Notes: a model not told the origin generated them from the letters alone. A DNA stretch of 64,000 bases from Aphrocallistes beatrix (GCA_963281255.1 OY725489.1:1488001-1552000); one strand, 5' to 3'; numbered from the stretch's first letter, positions 20,901 to 32,439 are shown. Numbers and translations: made by a program.

Positions 20901-23657
20901 TATATGCTACGGAACATGTTGACATTTGGAAGATGTTAACATCTACCGCGGTAGATGTTAACATTTTATTTTCAATTTGTTTAATGTATTTTAGACGGCT
21001 TCCCTAATGCTTTCACTTTCACATGATAAACATCTTTGATATGTCGATTTTGTAACTGTTTACATTTTAAATATGTTTACTACCTGATACAGATGGGAGG
21101 AACAGGTGCAATAATCGAACTATCGAGAATCAAATTTCCTACACGTACTTTTGTTCATATGTCTGATATTCGTTTAAATTACCACCGTCGAAAGTTTGAA
21201 GACGAAGTACTGGCTAAAAATCTGGAGCCAAAGTGTCGTATCTGGAATAATAAAGACATAGAAGGGATAATCGAGCAACTCTGCGATCCAAGCGGGACGT
21301 ATCCCCGAGCTGATCGATCCCTTCAGCATTTTCGCGTTCTTAAAGTCTTAGAAGTAAAGGAATTGCGCTATATAGATCCTTACAATAAAGATAGTCCTTC
21401 CAAGTTGTTTCGTTCGAAGACCTGTTCGATAAACTTTATTGGTTGTGGGAACAGACAGGATTTGCAGGATGGAAACCAATTCACCATAATTTAAGGGAAC
21501 AAGGTAGCTATATCAGTGTTGGGTTAGTGAGGCTATTCTTCGAGCACAGCCCGAGCCATCAGGGAAGAATTTTCAAAAAGGGTCAGAAATCTTTAGTAGC
21601 AAATCCAATTCTGTCTACAAGCTTTGGCTCACGGGGACAGGTTGATCTTATCGATATGCTTACTGTGCCAGATATCGGATTTAAGTGGATTTTAAATTAC
21701 CAGGATCACTTCACTAAGTGGGTAGTATTAAAACCATTAAAACAAAAATGTGCGGAAGAAGTTGCCAGCAATCTTGTCACAATCTTCTATTTACTTGGTG
21801 CACCGAACATACTCCAGAGTGACAATGGCAAAGAGTTTGATAATAGACTTCTATTGGAAACTCTAAATGCATTGTGGCCATCAACCAAATAATACATGGA
21901 AAAGCCACAATCCCAAGGCTCTGTTGAGAATGCAAATGGTCGTGTTGAGAATATTCTTCAAAGTTTGTTGGAAAAAGAAGGCCATTTTCATTGGGCTAAG
22001 GAATTGGACAGAGTAGCATATATGAAAAACACAACACTACATACGATTCTGAGTACCAGCCCATATAAGGTTCTATATGGCAGAGATCCACCTCGAGGAC
22101 TTCGAGATTTTGACATTCCTTCTACACTTCACCATTCAATCAATACAGTTGAAGATCTTAGTTCAAAGTTCCCAAGTTTTGAAACTGAACTATTAAGCGA
22201 TAACGAAGACATTACATACAGCGTAGAGGATGTTGGTTCACCTTTTATCCCAAATACCTCCCAAATGGAATCAGTATCTCTTTCTGAAAATATCGATAGT
22301 GATAATGGCTCGGACCATTATGATGTAACGATGAATTTTGATCTTACAACATTGGGAGCTACAATAGACCAAATATCTGAAGGTATGACTTGTTCAATAT
22401 TCAATTTTTCAGTAGGAAGCGAATTCGTGACTTGTTTTTCATGTTCAAACGTTGGGCATAAGTATTGTTTTAGCCAAGATTTGGTAACATTACACTATTA
22501 TTGCGTAAGTCCATATTGCGATAAGATACTGAACCAAAGCAAAATATGCACACTTGCTCAAAGGGGCCAAAAGAGGCAAGCAGAAAAGATGCTTTCTGAT
22601 ACTGCAAAGTATTTACAAGCAGTTACCATTGGCGATAATGTCAGGGTCTCAATTCCCAAGGTTGATAGGGGAAAACTTGGAGATAAACACTTATTAGGTG
22701 TTATCACTGATATAAGTGGAATCTATTGCACAATTGGAACAAAAGAAGGTGTCCTGAATCGAAAATATACCAGAGGCGAATTTGAACTTTGGAATGGTTC
22801 TACATTTCTTCAAGTTAGTGATATTCCTAAAACTGAAAGTACAATGCACACCATTGACAGATCAGTTACCTTATGTAAAAGAACTTCTTGTCAGTGTAGG
22901 GGAAAATGTAATACAAATTACTGTTCATGTAGAAGATCTGGTGTCACATGTTCCAGCAACTGCCATTCCAAAATAAGAGGTAAATGTAATAATGCAATCT
23001 CACCACCAGGATCTCCTAGTGAGCAACACGAAGAGTGTAAATATAAAATTGAGAATTCTACTTGTACAATGAATTCAGTAAAAATACAACGTAAAGATAG
23101 CAAGGAAATTGTTGATATTTCAGGTAATGAAGATTTCATCAATGGACTTGTAAAAAAAAATGAAATATTTAATGACAACATATTAGATACCGATAGTTCT
23201 GATAGTGAACCTTTGATAATGGATACTGGGAAATTAAGCATTCCATTCGCTGAGATTGAGCAGTATTGCGCAAGCTGGGGAGGTTGTTACAAAGGCATCA
23301 ACTTGTGTAACACATGTAATGTTGATAATGTCATAACTCTAATTAGTCTCCAACTTCACGAATTACAAAGAATACTGACCTAGCTTCAAATAACGATCCA
23401 AGATGAACTGAGGAAAATTATATCCGATATTCGTAAATTGAAATTCGATTCGCTACGTTTCTGGCTAGCGAGAAAATTACAAGTCAAGTTTGAGACTAGC
23501 ACATTCGATTTCTTTGGATCCGAATATAGAATTGTTCAGATTTTCGTTAATGCTGGACTAATCGTCCAGAAATATGAGCGTACATATAAGATGTTAACAT
23601 CTACCATGTTAGATGTTAACATCTTCCAAATGTCAACATGTTCCGTAGCATATATAT
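20901..23657 (+). mobile_element. Ginger-like DNA transposon with inverted ends
   Basis: The left side (from 20901, with TGTTGACATTTGGAAGATG at 20918) and the right side (to about 23657) are inverted copies over some 45 bases: GCTACGGAACA, TGTTGACATTTGG and AAGATGTTAACATCTAC. Inside the left end the AGATGTTAACATCTAC stretch is repeated as an inverted pair around CGCG. TGT...ACA ends and an integrase-like transposase fit Ginger. I could not find a clear 4-bp target duplication. Confidence 0.75.
21036..23383 (+). pseudogene. Ginger/KRBA2-like DDE integrase with C-terminal CXC domain (broken)
   Basis: The coding region falls into three open stretches (21036-21494, 21443-21892, 21896-23383). The integrase core shows QVDLIDM, then LQSDNGKEF, then SQGSVENANGRVE, giving the three acidic DDE residues; a downstream TSPYKVLYGRDP helix is typical of Ginger and KRBA2-type integrases. 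Further on are a Cys/His-rich segment (CFSCSNVGHKYC, about 22432-22520) that resembles a PHD-like finger, and a tesmin/TSO1-type CXC motif (CKRTSCQCRGKCNTNYCSC, 22875-22935, continuing CSSNCH). The enzyme would cut and join transposon ends in the nucleus. It is a plain cut-and-paste DNA transposon gene and is not intact. Confidence 0.8.
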
Positions 23658-24000
23658 ACTAGTATATTCATAGCTAAGTTAACGTAACTTACCTTCAGGA
23701 AAAATGGAATTTTAGTGAATGAAACCACAACAAATATATAAATACACCACATCCTTTATGGAGTTAGAGTAAATACAAATCAAATCAATCAGCTGAAACT
23801 AGATCTAAAATCCACTCAACTGAAGACAACACAATGGTTTCATCTCCATAATTTAAGCAATAATAATGTATTCAACTGAACTGTTTAAATTACATATGAA
23901 ATACTCTCGCGAATGACCGTGCAAAATGAGACAATCCTCAAGTTTGTAGATATGAGAGAAATATTTAAATGAACTCAGATTTTTCCCAGATTAGCAATTA

Positions 24001-24235
24001 CAGTGATATTGGATGGAGAGTGATAATGCCGGGGATACGGAATTTTTGGCCAAATTATCACTATATCCAATGACTACATCCAACCATCACTATAATTATC
24101 ACCATTTCCAATAATTCATTTTTTAATTGTCACTATATCCAATAAATAATATCACTATAGCCAATAAAATTTGTATGGGAAATTGGTGGGGATATCTCGA
24201 GACGTCCTAACTATCACTATATCCAATATCTACTG
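24001..24235. mobile_element. mariner/Tc1-type MITE
   Basis: The left end CAGTGATATTGGAT and the inverted right end CAGTAGATATTGGAT lie next to TA (23999-24000 and 24236-24237). The inside repeats 'cactatatccaat' several times. It sits directly against the inner edge of the right long inverted repeat. Between 23660 and 24000 nothing was recognised. Confidence 0.7.
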
Positions 24236-24736
24236 TATGTATACTACTAATCACATACGTAGTAGAGAAATATAAATCGAGACAACAACAATGTTTCATA
24301 TGGGGGAGGGGGGGCTGGGTGGGATAAGTGTCCGAAATCCGCCTATTAATTACAGTAACGCAAATCTAGAAATTCCTACAGTAGAATAAATTTTCACACA
24401 GCTAGAAACAACAAATTTAAGAACATTTTTAAATAGGACATGACCATAATCGCATCGGATAGTTGTAATTAAATATGTAATCCAATTAAAAGTCTGAAAA
24501 TTATAGGTAAACCTTTTGAAGCAGTAGTTATATGTATTAAGCTGTAAACTAAGACGGGAAAATTGTCAGATATACATGACATATATAATGCTTTAAGGAA
24601 ATTTAGGAGTGTTAAATGGAAACCATTTTGGACGTTGAGTTTTTGGTCCTTGAAGAATGACATGAAATATGGATTTCGAAATTTAGGAAGGAATAACACA
24701 CAGAAATAAGTTTATGTATTTAGTTTTGATATATAC
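24236..24736 (-). repeat. right arm of the long inverted repeat pair (partner 17306-17812)
   Basis: It is the reverse complement of the left arm from 'ctaatcacatacgtagtag' to 'atgtatttagttttgata'. Its outer edge runs straight into a GC-headed repeat. Confidence 0.8.
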
Positions 24737-25228
24737 AAGCGTGCTTCGCTTGCTTGCGTTGCGGGGATGGCGGACACTTTGTGTCCGCCGGAGGCACACT
24801 GTGGGCGCCTATGGTCGCCATTGATTAATTATAAGGGAGATAACATCTCAAAACACGTCTGTCCTACTGTTATAATCGATATCACTCGAAAAATCACCAA
24901 ATTTGACAATTTTAAATTTTTGATGCGTAATGATGACGTCATAACAAAGTGATGAGTCATCATTTTTTATGATAGTTGCATCATATGTGAGGCATGTTAG
25001 TATACATATTCTATTAAAATTTCAGCCTTCTATCTCCCATAATGGCTGAGTTATACTCGAATAATTGTGTTGCTTAACTTTTTAAAATGTTACAATGACG
25101 TCATAATTCCATGATGAGTCGACATTTTCGTTTGAGCTCAGAACATACCGGAGCCATAGCCAAAAAACTCCCAAATACCAAAAATCAGCTTTCTGTGACC
25201 GGCAGTTTCTTCAATCAATTCGTTACAG

Positions 25229-25238
<10 letters not shown>
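24734..25238 (+). repeat. GC-headed repeat, body A, copy 3
   Basis: Head 24736-24815 with hairpin GGCGGACAC...TGTCCGCC (loop region GGACACTTTGTGTCC), then the body with TGACGTCA near 24934 and 25096 and TGAGTCA near 24954. It ends in AATTCGTTACAGATATA and a TA run shared with copy 4. Confidence 0.75.
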
Positions 25239-25256
<18 letters not shown>

Positions 25257-25259
<3 letters not shown>

Positions 25260-25752
25260 CAAGCGCGCTTCGTTTGCTTGCGCTGCGCGGCTGGCGGACA
25301 CTTTGTGTCCGCCGGAGGCTCCCTTCGGTCGCCTGGGGTCACATTGGTTAATTATAAGGAAGATAAAATCTCTGAATACGTCTGTCCTACTGTTAGAATC
25401 TAAATCGCGCGAAAAATCAACAAAATTATCAATTTTTAAAATTTTGGATGAGTAATGATGACGTCATAACAAAGTGATGAGTCATAATTTTTTGATGATA
25501 GTTGCATCATATGTGAGGTATGTAGGTATACAGATTCTATCAAAATTTCAGCCTTCTATCTCCTAGAATGGTTGAGTTTTGCCCGAATAACAGTGTTGCT
25601 TAACTTTTAAAAATGTGACAATCACGTCATAATTCCATGAGGAGCCGACATTTTGCTCTGAACTCAGAACTTACTGGAGCCATAGCCAAAATACTCCCAC
25701 ATGCCAAAAATCAGCTTTCTGCGCCCGGCAGTTTCTTCAATCAATTCGTTAC

Positions 25753-25775
<23 letters not shown>
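25257..25775 (+). repeat. GC-headed repeat, body A, copy 4
   Basis: Same orientation as copy 3 and only a TA run away. Full head, body with TGACGTCA near 25459, end phrase TCAATTCGTTACAGATATA, then a long TA run. The second TGACGTCA site has decayed here (tcacgtca). Confidence 0.8.
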
Positions 25776-25789
<14 letters not shown>

Positions 25790-25791
<2 letters not shown>

Positions 25792-26032
25792 AACAAACAA
25801 TAATCGAGTTTTAATAGTAAGGATATATATGTCATGGGGAAGCTTCAAATTTGGTGAAACTTCAAATTCCCCTGGGGGAACTTCAAATTCCACCAAATTT
25901 GAAGCTTTCCCATGACATATATATCCACAAACAAACAAATAAACAAATAATAATCGAGTTTTAATAGTAAGGATATATATACTTGTATCCTTACTATTAA
26001 AACTCGATGATTGTATATATATATATATATAT
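25790..26032. repeat. TA-module cluster with a small perfect-armed palindrome
   Basis: Three AATCGAGTTTTAATAGTAAG-type modules (one inverted) surround a palindrome at about 25831-25920 whose arms read ATGTCATGGGGAAGCTTCAA and its near inverse. It is probably a small foldback/MITE inserted in a TA run. Confidence 0.6.
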
Positions 26033-26533
26033 ATATCTGTAACGAATTGATTGAAGAAACTGCCGGGCGCAGAAGGCTGATTTTTGGCATGTGGGAGTCT
26101 TTTGGCTATGGCTCCAGTAAGTTCTGAGTTCAGAGCAAAATGTCGACTTATCATGGAATTATGACGTCATTGTCACGTTTTTAAAAGTTAAGCAACACAG
26201 TTATTCGGGCATAACTCAGCCATTATAGGAGATAGAAGGCTGAAATTTTAATAGAATCTGTATACTAACATACCTCACATATGATGCGACTTTCATCAAA
26301 AAATGATAACTCATCACTTTGTTATGACGTCATCATTACGCATCAAAAATTTTAAAATTGACAAATTTGGTGATTTTTCGAGTGATATCGATTAGCACAG
26401 TAGAATAGACATATTTAGAGATGTTATCTCCCTTATAATTAACCAATGTGACTCCAGGCGACCGAAGGGAGCCTCCGGTGGACACGAAGTGTCCGCCAGC
26501 CGCGCAGCGCAAGCAAGCGCGAAGCGCGCTTGT
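26033..26533 (-). repeat. GC-headed repeat, body A, copy 5
   Basis: Inverted relative to copies 1-4. It starts (plus sense) with TCTGTAACGAATTGATTG and ends in the GC head at about 26450-26532. The TGACGTCA sites are kept near 26162 and 26325. Confidence 0.8.
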
Positions 26534-26545
26534 ATATATATATAT

Positions 26546-27042
26546 CTGTAACGAATTGATTGAAGAAACTGCCGGGCGCAGAAAGCTGATTTTTGGCATG
26601 TGGGAGTATTTTGGCTATGGCTCCAGTAAGTTCTGAGTTCAGAGCAAAATGTCAACTCATCATGGAATTATGACGCCATTGTCACATTTTTAAAAGTTAA
26701 TCAACACAGTTATTCGGGCATAACTCAGCCATTATAGGAGATAGAAGGCTGAAATTTTAATTGAATATGTATACTAATATATCTCACATATGATGCAACT
26801 ATTATCAAAAAATGATGACTCATTACTCTGTTATGACGTCATCATTACTCATCAAAATTTTAAAAATTGACAAATTTGGTGTTTTTTCGAGTGATATCGA
26901 TTTTAAAACTAAGATGGACATATTTAGAGATGATATCTCCCTTATAATTAACTAATGTCACCTCCAGGCGACCGAAGGGAGCCTGTGGCGGACACAAAGT
27001 GTCCGCCAGCCGCGCAGCGCAAGCAAGCGAAGCGCGCTTGTT
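26546..27042 (-). repeat. GC-headed repeat, body A, copy 6
   Basis: Inverted, separated from copy 5 by a short TA run. Head at about 26965-27040. Beyond it, 27043-27555 is AT-rich with no recognised gene. Confidence 0.8.
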
Positions 27043-27558
27043 TGCTATAAAAATAGAATTTTTTGTGCTTGGTATTAAATTATGGATGTAATTTTACTGA
27101 GCTTTGATAGATGTGTTTTTTGTTGGTTCCGATTTCAAATGCTCCAACTCTGCCTCAATTCCGAGTTCAACTTCCTTTCAATCAGATTTTCCAATATCTT
27201 CTTTTATTCTTTGTTGCATCAACATAAGCCTTTTGAAATTATTGTATAGAAGCTTCCCAACCTTCTAACAGTATTTTCCCAAACACTTTGTGTATTACCT
27301 TACTTGAAGACCGTAGAACAGGTATGAGGGGGCTAAGCCTAAGAGTAGGTAATTATTGTGTATTAATATATTCATAGCCGTCAATTTGCTTATTTGATTT
27401 ACCATCTGTATATGTTCCACCATGATATTGCTGAATAGGACCTATTAAGGGTACTATAAAATACTTTTCAATCCGCTTATACTCATCTTTACCTAAAATC
27501 TTTAGCGGGATTCTGTTCAGCAATTTTTCACGAAGGCCTAGAATTCTATGTACGGCAG

Positions 27559-27879
27559 CTATGGGAAAGGATTGTAGGGGACTTTAGAAATTATTGAAAA
27601 TCTGAGGCGGAAACATACCAGCACATTCTTTGGCATACTGTTGGGCACTTCAAGTTTGTGAAGAGCAGATACACATGGGTTGCACAATACACATGGAAAG
27701 AAATGGATAACCTTAGCAGGATAATATGCTATTTCGTTTTCTATATCGATATCGTACCATGACTTTATTTTGGATATAGATATGCGATATAATATCAACT
27801 GATTTTTCAAAATTTTCGAAGAACATAGTCGACAAACATTTTCACTGCTTGTAAATGATATGACGACATTATGATACAA
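27559..27879 (-). CDS. possible zinc-finger-like fragment, unrecognised
   Basis: A 106-codon minus-strand frame with paired cysteines: VCRLCSSK near its start and PCVLCNPC about 45 residues later, followed by VSALHKLEVP. The two CxxC pairs could bind zinc. Similar CxxC leaders occur on several transposon-encoded proteins, but I cannot name the family. It lies upstream of the dispersed repeat at 28025-28320. It could be chance, an exon or a transposon piece. Confidence 0.3.
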   Translation of the reverse strand: MYHNVVISFTSSENVCRLCSSKILKNQLILYRISISKIKSWYDIDIENEIAYYPAKVIHFFPCVLCNPCVSALHKLEVPNSMPKNVLVCFRLRFSIISKVPYNPFP

Positions 27880-28024
27880 AGTGGATTAATATATGTGTAT
27901 TTTAGTGACATAAACTAATTATTTGAGTTTTATTTCAGAAAGCACAAAATATCAAATGGGTGGATGAAGAAATTCACACACTAATAGTAAATATTCTACA
28001 GAGAGCGTAAATATTTATTTGAAT

Positions 28025-28320
28025 TCTATAAGAATTCTGAAACACCATGCGAATAGTTACTATTACTTGAAGTAAAACATATTATAAAGTTTTAAATTAA
28101 TATATAACCATTAATCATAATTGGTATATACGATATAATGAATTGATTGTGTTTAAATATGCTTTGTGGATAAATTAGATAAATTTCTGCTGGGTATTGT
28201 GGGAAATCGAAAAGTCAAGCTCCTAATTCAGAAAACCTTTGTACTTAGACAAACCAACAGTTACCATAAACATTATTTATGTCACACAGTAGATCAAATA
28301 ATGGCATTATTTCGGTTGAC
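28025..28320 (+). repeat. dispersed repeat with a conserved reading frame, copy 2
   Basis: Inverted relative to copy 1 at 7443-7735. The frame from 28166 reads MDKLDKFLLGIVGNRK and continues as in copy 1. Upstream of the frame the two copies also agree (phrase 'tactattacttgaagtaaaac'), so the unit is longer than the frame. Confidence 0.55.
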
Positions 28321-28384
28321 AAATTGTGTTAGAAAAATATTAAAGTATGATTTTTAGAGGTTTCTGAGCCCAGACGGAGAGTGG

Positions 28385-28765
28385 CATAAGAGTGGCATAT
28401 ATTAAAACGAATATATAAAAAGCATATATAAAAAGCATATACAAAAAGCAACCATAAAAAGCAAGCATATAAAAAGCATATAAAAAGCAAGCATAAAAAG
28501 CAAGCAATAAAAAGTATATAAAAAGCATATAAAAAGCATATAAAAAGCATATAAAAAGCATATAAAAAGCATATAAAAAGTATATAAAAAGCACATAAAA
28601 AGCATATAAAAAGCATATAAAAAGCATATAAAAAGCATATAAAAAGCATATAAAAAGTATATAAAAAGCATATAAAAAGCATATAAAAAGCATATAAAAA
28701 GCATATAAAAAGCAAGCATAAAAAGTAAGCATATATAAGCATATATAAAAAGCATATATTAAAAC
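28385..28765. repeat. AAAAGCATATA minisatellite
   Basis: About thirty copies of an 11-base unit AAAAGCATATA with minor variants (AAAAGTATATA, AAAAGCAAGC). The overlapping long minus-strand frames rich in CFLYAFYM are a product of this unit. Confidence 0.9.
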
Positions 28766-29264
28766 GCTAGAAATTTTTGTTTGTTTGTCCGAATTGAGTG
28801 AAGAATTGGCAAGTCGTAGAGATATGAAAATTGGCATGTAGGTGTCAAATGATGAATCTACGATTAAGTTCGAAGATCTAAGCGAAATTTTCACACCTCG
28901 GCAAAAAAATGGAAAACAATTTTTGCACCGCCGTCAATTACGGTTAACGGTTAACGGTTAAGAAAATTTTGGATCGGGTAGCCGATCTGCTTTATTTTCT
29001 AAATATTTAGACTAATTTCATTGTTTTTCGATGAAGATTCATGAAAATTACTTCTAAAATTTTGATATTACAATATTATTACAATTTTTCTAACCAAATA
29101 GTATATTTCGAGACCACTGAATATTGTAAATTTTTCAATATCAGGTTAAATATTGGTCGACAAATCCATATTTATACTAATTAATATTGACATCGGTTAA
29201 CCGGTTAACCGGCCCTGAATACCCCAGCCATGTCACACCTTTATATACATGTTTTAACACTATT

Positions 29265-29545
29265 TGACGAATTTTGAAAATTATGCTAGAGATTGGCTTC
29301 CAACGTTTGACATGGGGGTTTTAGGGATGTAGATTTCGAATATCATATTTTCAGATCGATATGATAAAAAGGTGTTTACTTTTGTTTACAATAGATACAT
29401 AAAGTAAACAAATTACATGTAGTAACGCCTCTGGCGGACACATGGTGTCCAGCACTCGCGCAGCGCAAGCAAGCAAAGCTTGCTTGTATATATACGTATG
29501 TACAAATACATACACAATAATCGAGTTTTGAATAGTAAGGATATA
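29265..29545 (-). repeat. GC-headed repeat with body B, copy 7
   Basis: On the minus strand: module (variant AATCGAGTTTTGAATAGTAAG, inverted), TA run, GC head (29428-29487) with GCTGGACACCATGTGTCCGCC-type hairpin, then about one unit of a 150-bp repeat with CTATTGTAAACAAAAGTAAAC and CCCCATGTCAAACG-like phrases. The body is unrelated to body A. Confidence 0.65.
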
Positions 29546-29549
29546 TAGC

Positions 29550-30045
29550 CAAACTGGTTCTCGGATCAAATATTTGGCAACTAAGACTAGGAACCACCAT
29601 TTTGATCGAATTTCAGGTCGAACTTTGATCGAAATTTCTGAAGTTGAACTTGATCAAATGTAGAATTTTGATCGAAAAATTACCCCAACTGACCAAAATC
29701 CGTTTTCATAGCAAGACTGGAATATAGAAACATTCCAAGGAAAAATTCCAAATTTTCGTATCAACGCATTCACAGCACAATTCTATGCGAAAAACATTAT
29801 ACGTATTGAAAACACTTAGAACTATCGTTAGACCCCCGCACTTTGCTTTACTTTACTTTACTCTCAACCTTGTATTATTAACAACCCATAAAATCACCGC
29901 TGTTAAACTTGACTATACATTTTGGTTACAAGCATCCTTTTTGTTTAAATGACTACCAACCGGATCACTCTGTTGAATATCCGTACATAAACGTTTACGA
30001 AAATCTAGGGATTAGGTTCATAGTATTCTAGAAGATTCATTAAGT
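29550..30045. other. no gene; trace of a foldback end
   Basis: About 29690-29750 resembles one arm of the GGAATGTTG foldback family (ACTGACCAAAAT, then CATAGCAA, then GGAATATAGAAACATTCC). Otherwise AT-rich DNA without features. Confidence 0.4.
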
Positions 30046-30049
30046 CCGT

Positions 30050-30150
30050 GCTTCTCAACCTTTTTAGTAGCACAGAACCCTTTTTAAACATTTTGAGGAA
30101 CCCTTCTTATTTTTGAATATCTAATAGTACCAATTGCACTAACATATATA
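30050..30150. mobile_element. single end of a hAT-type element
   Basis: The phrase GTGCTTCTCAACCTTTTT followed by AGCACAGAACCCTTTTT is typical of a hAT-family terminus. No matching inverted end was found in the window, so it is a one-ended relic. 30150-30700 holds nothing recognised. Confidence 0.5.
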
Positions 30151-30717
30151 ACAAAACAATACAAAATCAAAAAGGCTGAATTGTATTTAAGATTCTTAAA
30201 ATCTAAAGACATGTATGTAAACTTGAGTGTTTATAGCTGATTAAAAGAATGGCGTAAAATCCGTCGCTATCGTAACTAATGCATAAATAAGAATATAACC
30301 AACATCCACTATCTTTCCATTTTCGGATAATTTCGAGTCATAGCGACTAAAATCAAGACATCTAGACAATACAAGCTTGTACATAAGCCACGGCTGTAGT
30401 CTAAAATCCCACGATTACATTATCAGCGCCTAAAATGCCATGATATCACGTAACTAGTTTAATCTTTCACCTTAAAAGCTTCCTTGACCCTTGTTTACGA
30501 GCTCCATTCCTCCTTTCAAATGCAATCGGCCTTCGGCCCCCTCATCATATTTCCACACCTAAAAGCACCCACTTCTTACACAATGTACATACAACTTAGG
30601 TTTCTGCGACGGATCTTCCTGCGAATTTAGGGTTAACAGATTAAAATTATGTTCCGCAGTGATATCTTGACATACTGGTAACAAATATCTAAATATCAAT
30701 ATATGTAATCCCTCAAG

Positions 30718-30878
30718 TGGTAATGGGGAAATGATTCGATTTTTCGAAAAAGGAAATAGTTCGAATTGCAGATTTAGGAAATAGTTCGACTTTTTATCAT
30801 TAGGATTAATTATGGTTTTTATGTGAACCATTTCCTTTTTCGGGAAGTCGAACTGTTTGCGAACTATTTCCACCATAC
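30718..30878. mobile_element. small MITE with 8-bp duplication
   Basis: Flanks CCCTCAAG at 30710-30717 and 30879-30886. The ends are imperfect inverted copies (TGGTAATGGGGAAAT against GTATGGTGGAAAT), and the interior repeats 'ggaaatagttcga'. The 8-bp duplication suggests hAT. Confidence 0.55.
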
Positions 30879-31159
30879 CCCTCAAGTCAGTTCATACGAG
30901 TTTTTATTATAATTTGGCTTTACTGTCATAAAATAATAACATATTGTACTTGTAATCAATACATTGAACCACTAAGTGATGTTTTGGTTGCTATGCGCTG
31001 ATTTTCGATACAAATATAGGGCATGAATAAAATTAGCATATTTGACTAATGCAAATGGACAACAAGTTTTGAACCAGCTTACGTTTAATTCAAGGTGCTC
31101 TAATTTTCTGTCAAAATATGTATCGATAACCTAGTAAATTGAAATATTTCCAAGTCACG

Positions 31160-31455
31160 GAACCAGAGTGGACCATGGGTCACTGGGTCATGGGTCATGG
31201 GTCACTTGGATCACATAAATCGCTGGGTCAGTTGGGTCACTGGATTACAGGGTCATGGGTCATGGGTCACATGGGACACATAAATCGATGGGTCATCACT
31301 GTAGTTTTAGAAGGTTATAAGAATAAATTAATTGATTAACATAATTTACTTGTATGTATGTGTTGTGTTAAACTAGTCTGGGTCACTGGGTCACATACTG
31401 GGTCACTGGGTCACATACTGGGTCACTGGGTCACGTACTGGGTCACTGAGTCATG
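31160..31455 (+). repeat. GGGTCACT minisatellite
   Basis: Variants of GGGTCACT and GGGTCATG recur, in two blocks (31170-31290 and 31378-31455), the second with a period near 23 bases (CTGGGTCACTGGGTCACATA). 31456-31789 shows nothing else. Confidence 0.8.
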
Positions 31456-31789
31456 GGAAAAATTAAGTTTAATATCATGTATGTATGTTGAGCCTGCCAT
31501 TGAATAGGAAAACATGACTAATTTTGTCACAAATATAACCTGTTGCGCAATTATATGATGACTGATCAAAATTTTAGTAACGGATATGAATACTTTGACA
31601 AAATATTCATATATGCAGGTAATACATTCCTAAGCTCTTTTTCTGCGTGGTTAACCGTAGAATGCCGGCTGGGGACACAGTGTTCCCGATATCGTGGAGT
31701 ATCTCAGCTATTTCCTATACCACTGAAGTCATATAAATGCTCAGAATTCGACAGTTAATGATTTAAGGCAACTCTCGTATTAGTTCAAC

Positions 31790-32438
31790 CATAGCCTACT
31801 CTAATAATGCCTCACAGTAAAATAACCAAGGATGCGGTAATAGCCGAATAGATTAATACACGATTAGCCTAAAGTCGTCAACCATGTAGGATAGGCATTA
31901 AGAATGTATTACCAGTATATATAAACATGGCATCAAATAACATATATCCGTTGTCAAAATTTCGATTCGTCATCATATCATTGCGCAACAGGTCATTTTA
32001 AGCACGATTTTGGCAATTTTCTAAGCTGTTTTAACCCTATTTCTAAATGATATTAAGGTGTGATTTTTGTGTAGAACCAAGATTAGCACGAGTTGATTTG
32101 AAAAATTTAGAATTTTTCAAATCAACTCGTACTAATCTTGGTTCTACACAAAAATCGCACCTTATTACCATTTAGAAATAGGGTTAAAACAACTTAGAAA
32201 ATCGCTAAAATTGTCCTTAGAATGACCTGTTGCGCAATGATATGATGACTAATCGAAATTTTTCCAACGGATATATGTACTTTGATATCATATTTATATA
32301 TGCTGGTAATACATTCTTAATGGCTATTCTGCATGGTTAACGATTTCAGGCTAATCGTGTATTAATCCATTCGGCTACTACTTCATCCCTAGTCCATGAT
32401 TTTCAGTCTACTGTGAGGCATTATTAGAGTAGGCTATG
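31790..32438. mobile_element. palindromic element, CATAGCC family, copy A
   Basis: The whole 649-bp element is one long hairpin: it starts CATAGCCTACTCTAATAATG and ends with the inverse, the centre lying near 32105 (GAAAAATTTAGAATTTTTC). It is flanked by the 7-bp duplication GTTCAAC (31783-31789 and 32439-32445). No coding capacity. Confidence 0.85.
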
Positions 32439-32439
32439 G

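Noticed and set aside
17306-24736. A Polinton, suggested by long inverted repeats plus an integrase
   Set aside because: No polymerase B, ATPase, capsid or protease gene is seen, and the integrase has its own closer inverted ends and a Ginger-type domain set.
28329-28894. Long minus-strand frames rich in CFLYAFYM that look like membrane proteins
   Set aside because: They are three frames of an 11-base minisatellite; open in all frames because the unit lacks stops.
31139-31339. Small protein rich in GHWVMGH
   Set aside because: Translation of the GGGTCACT minisatellite.
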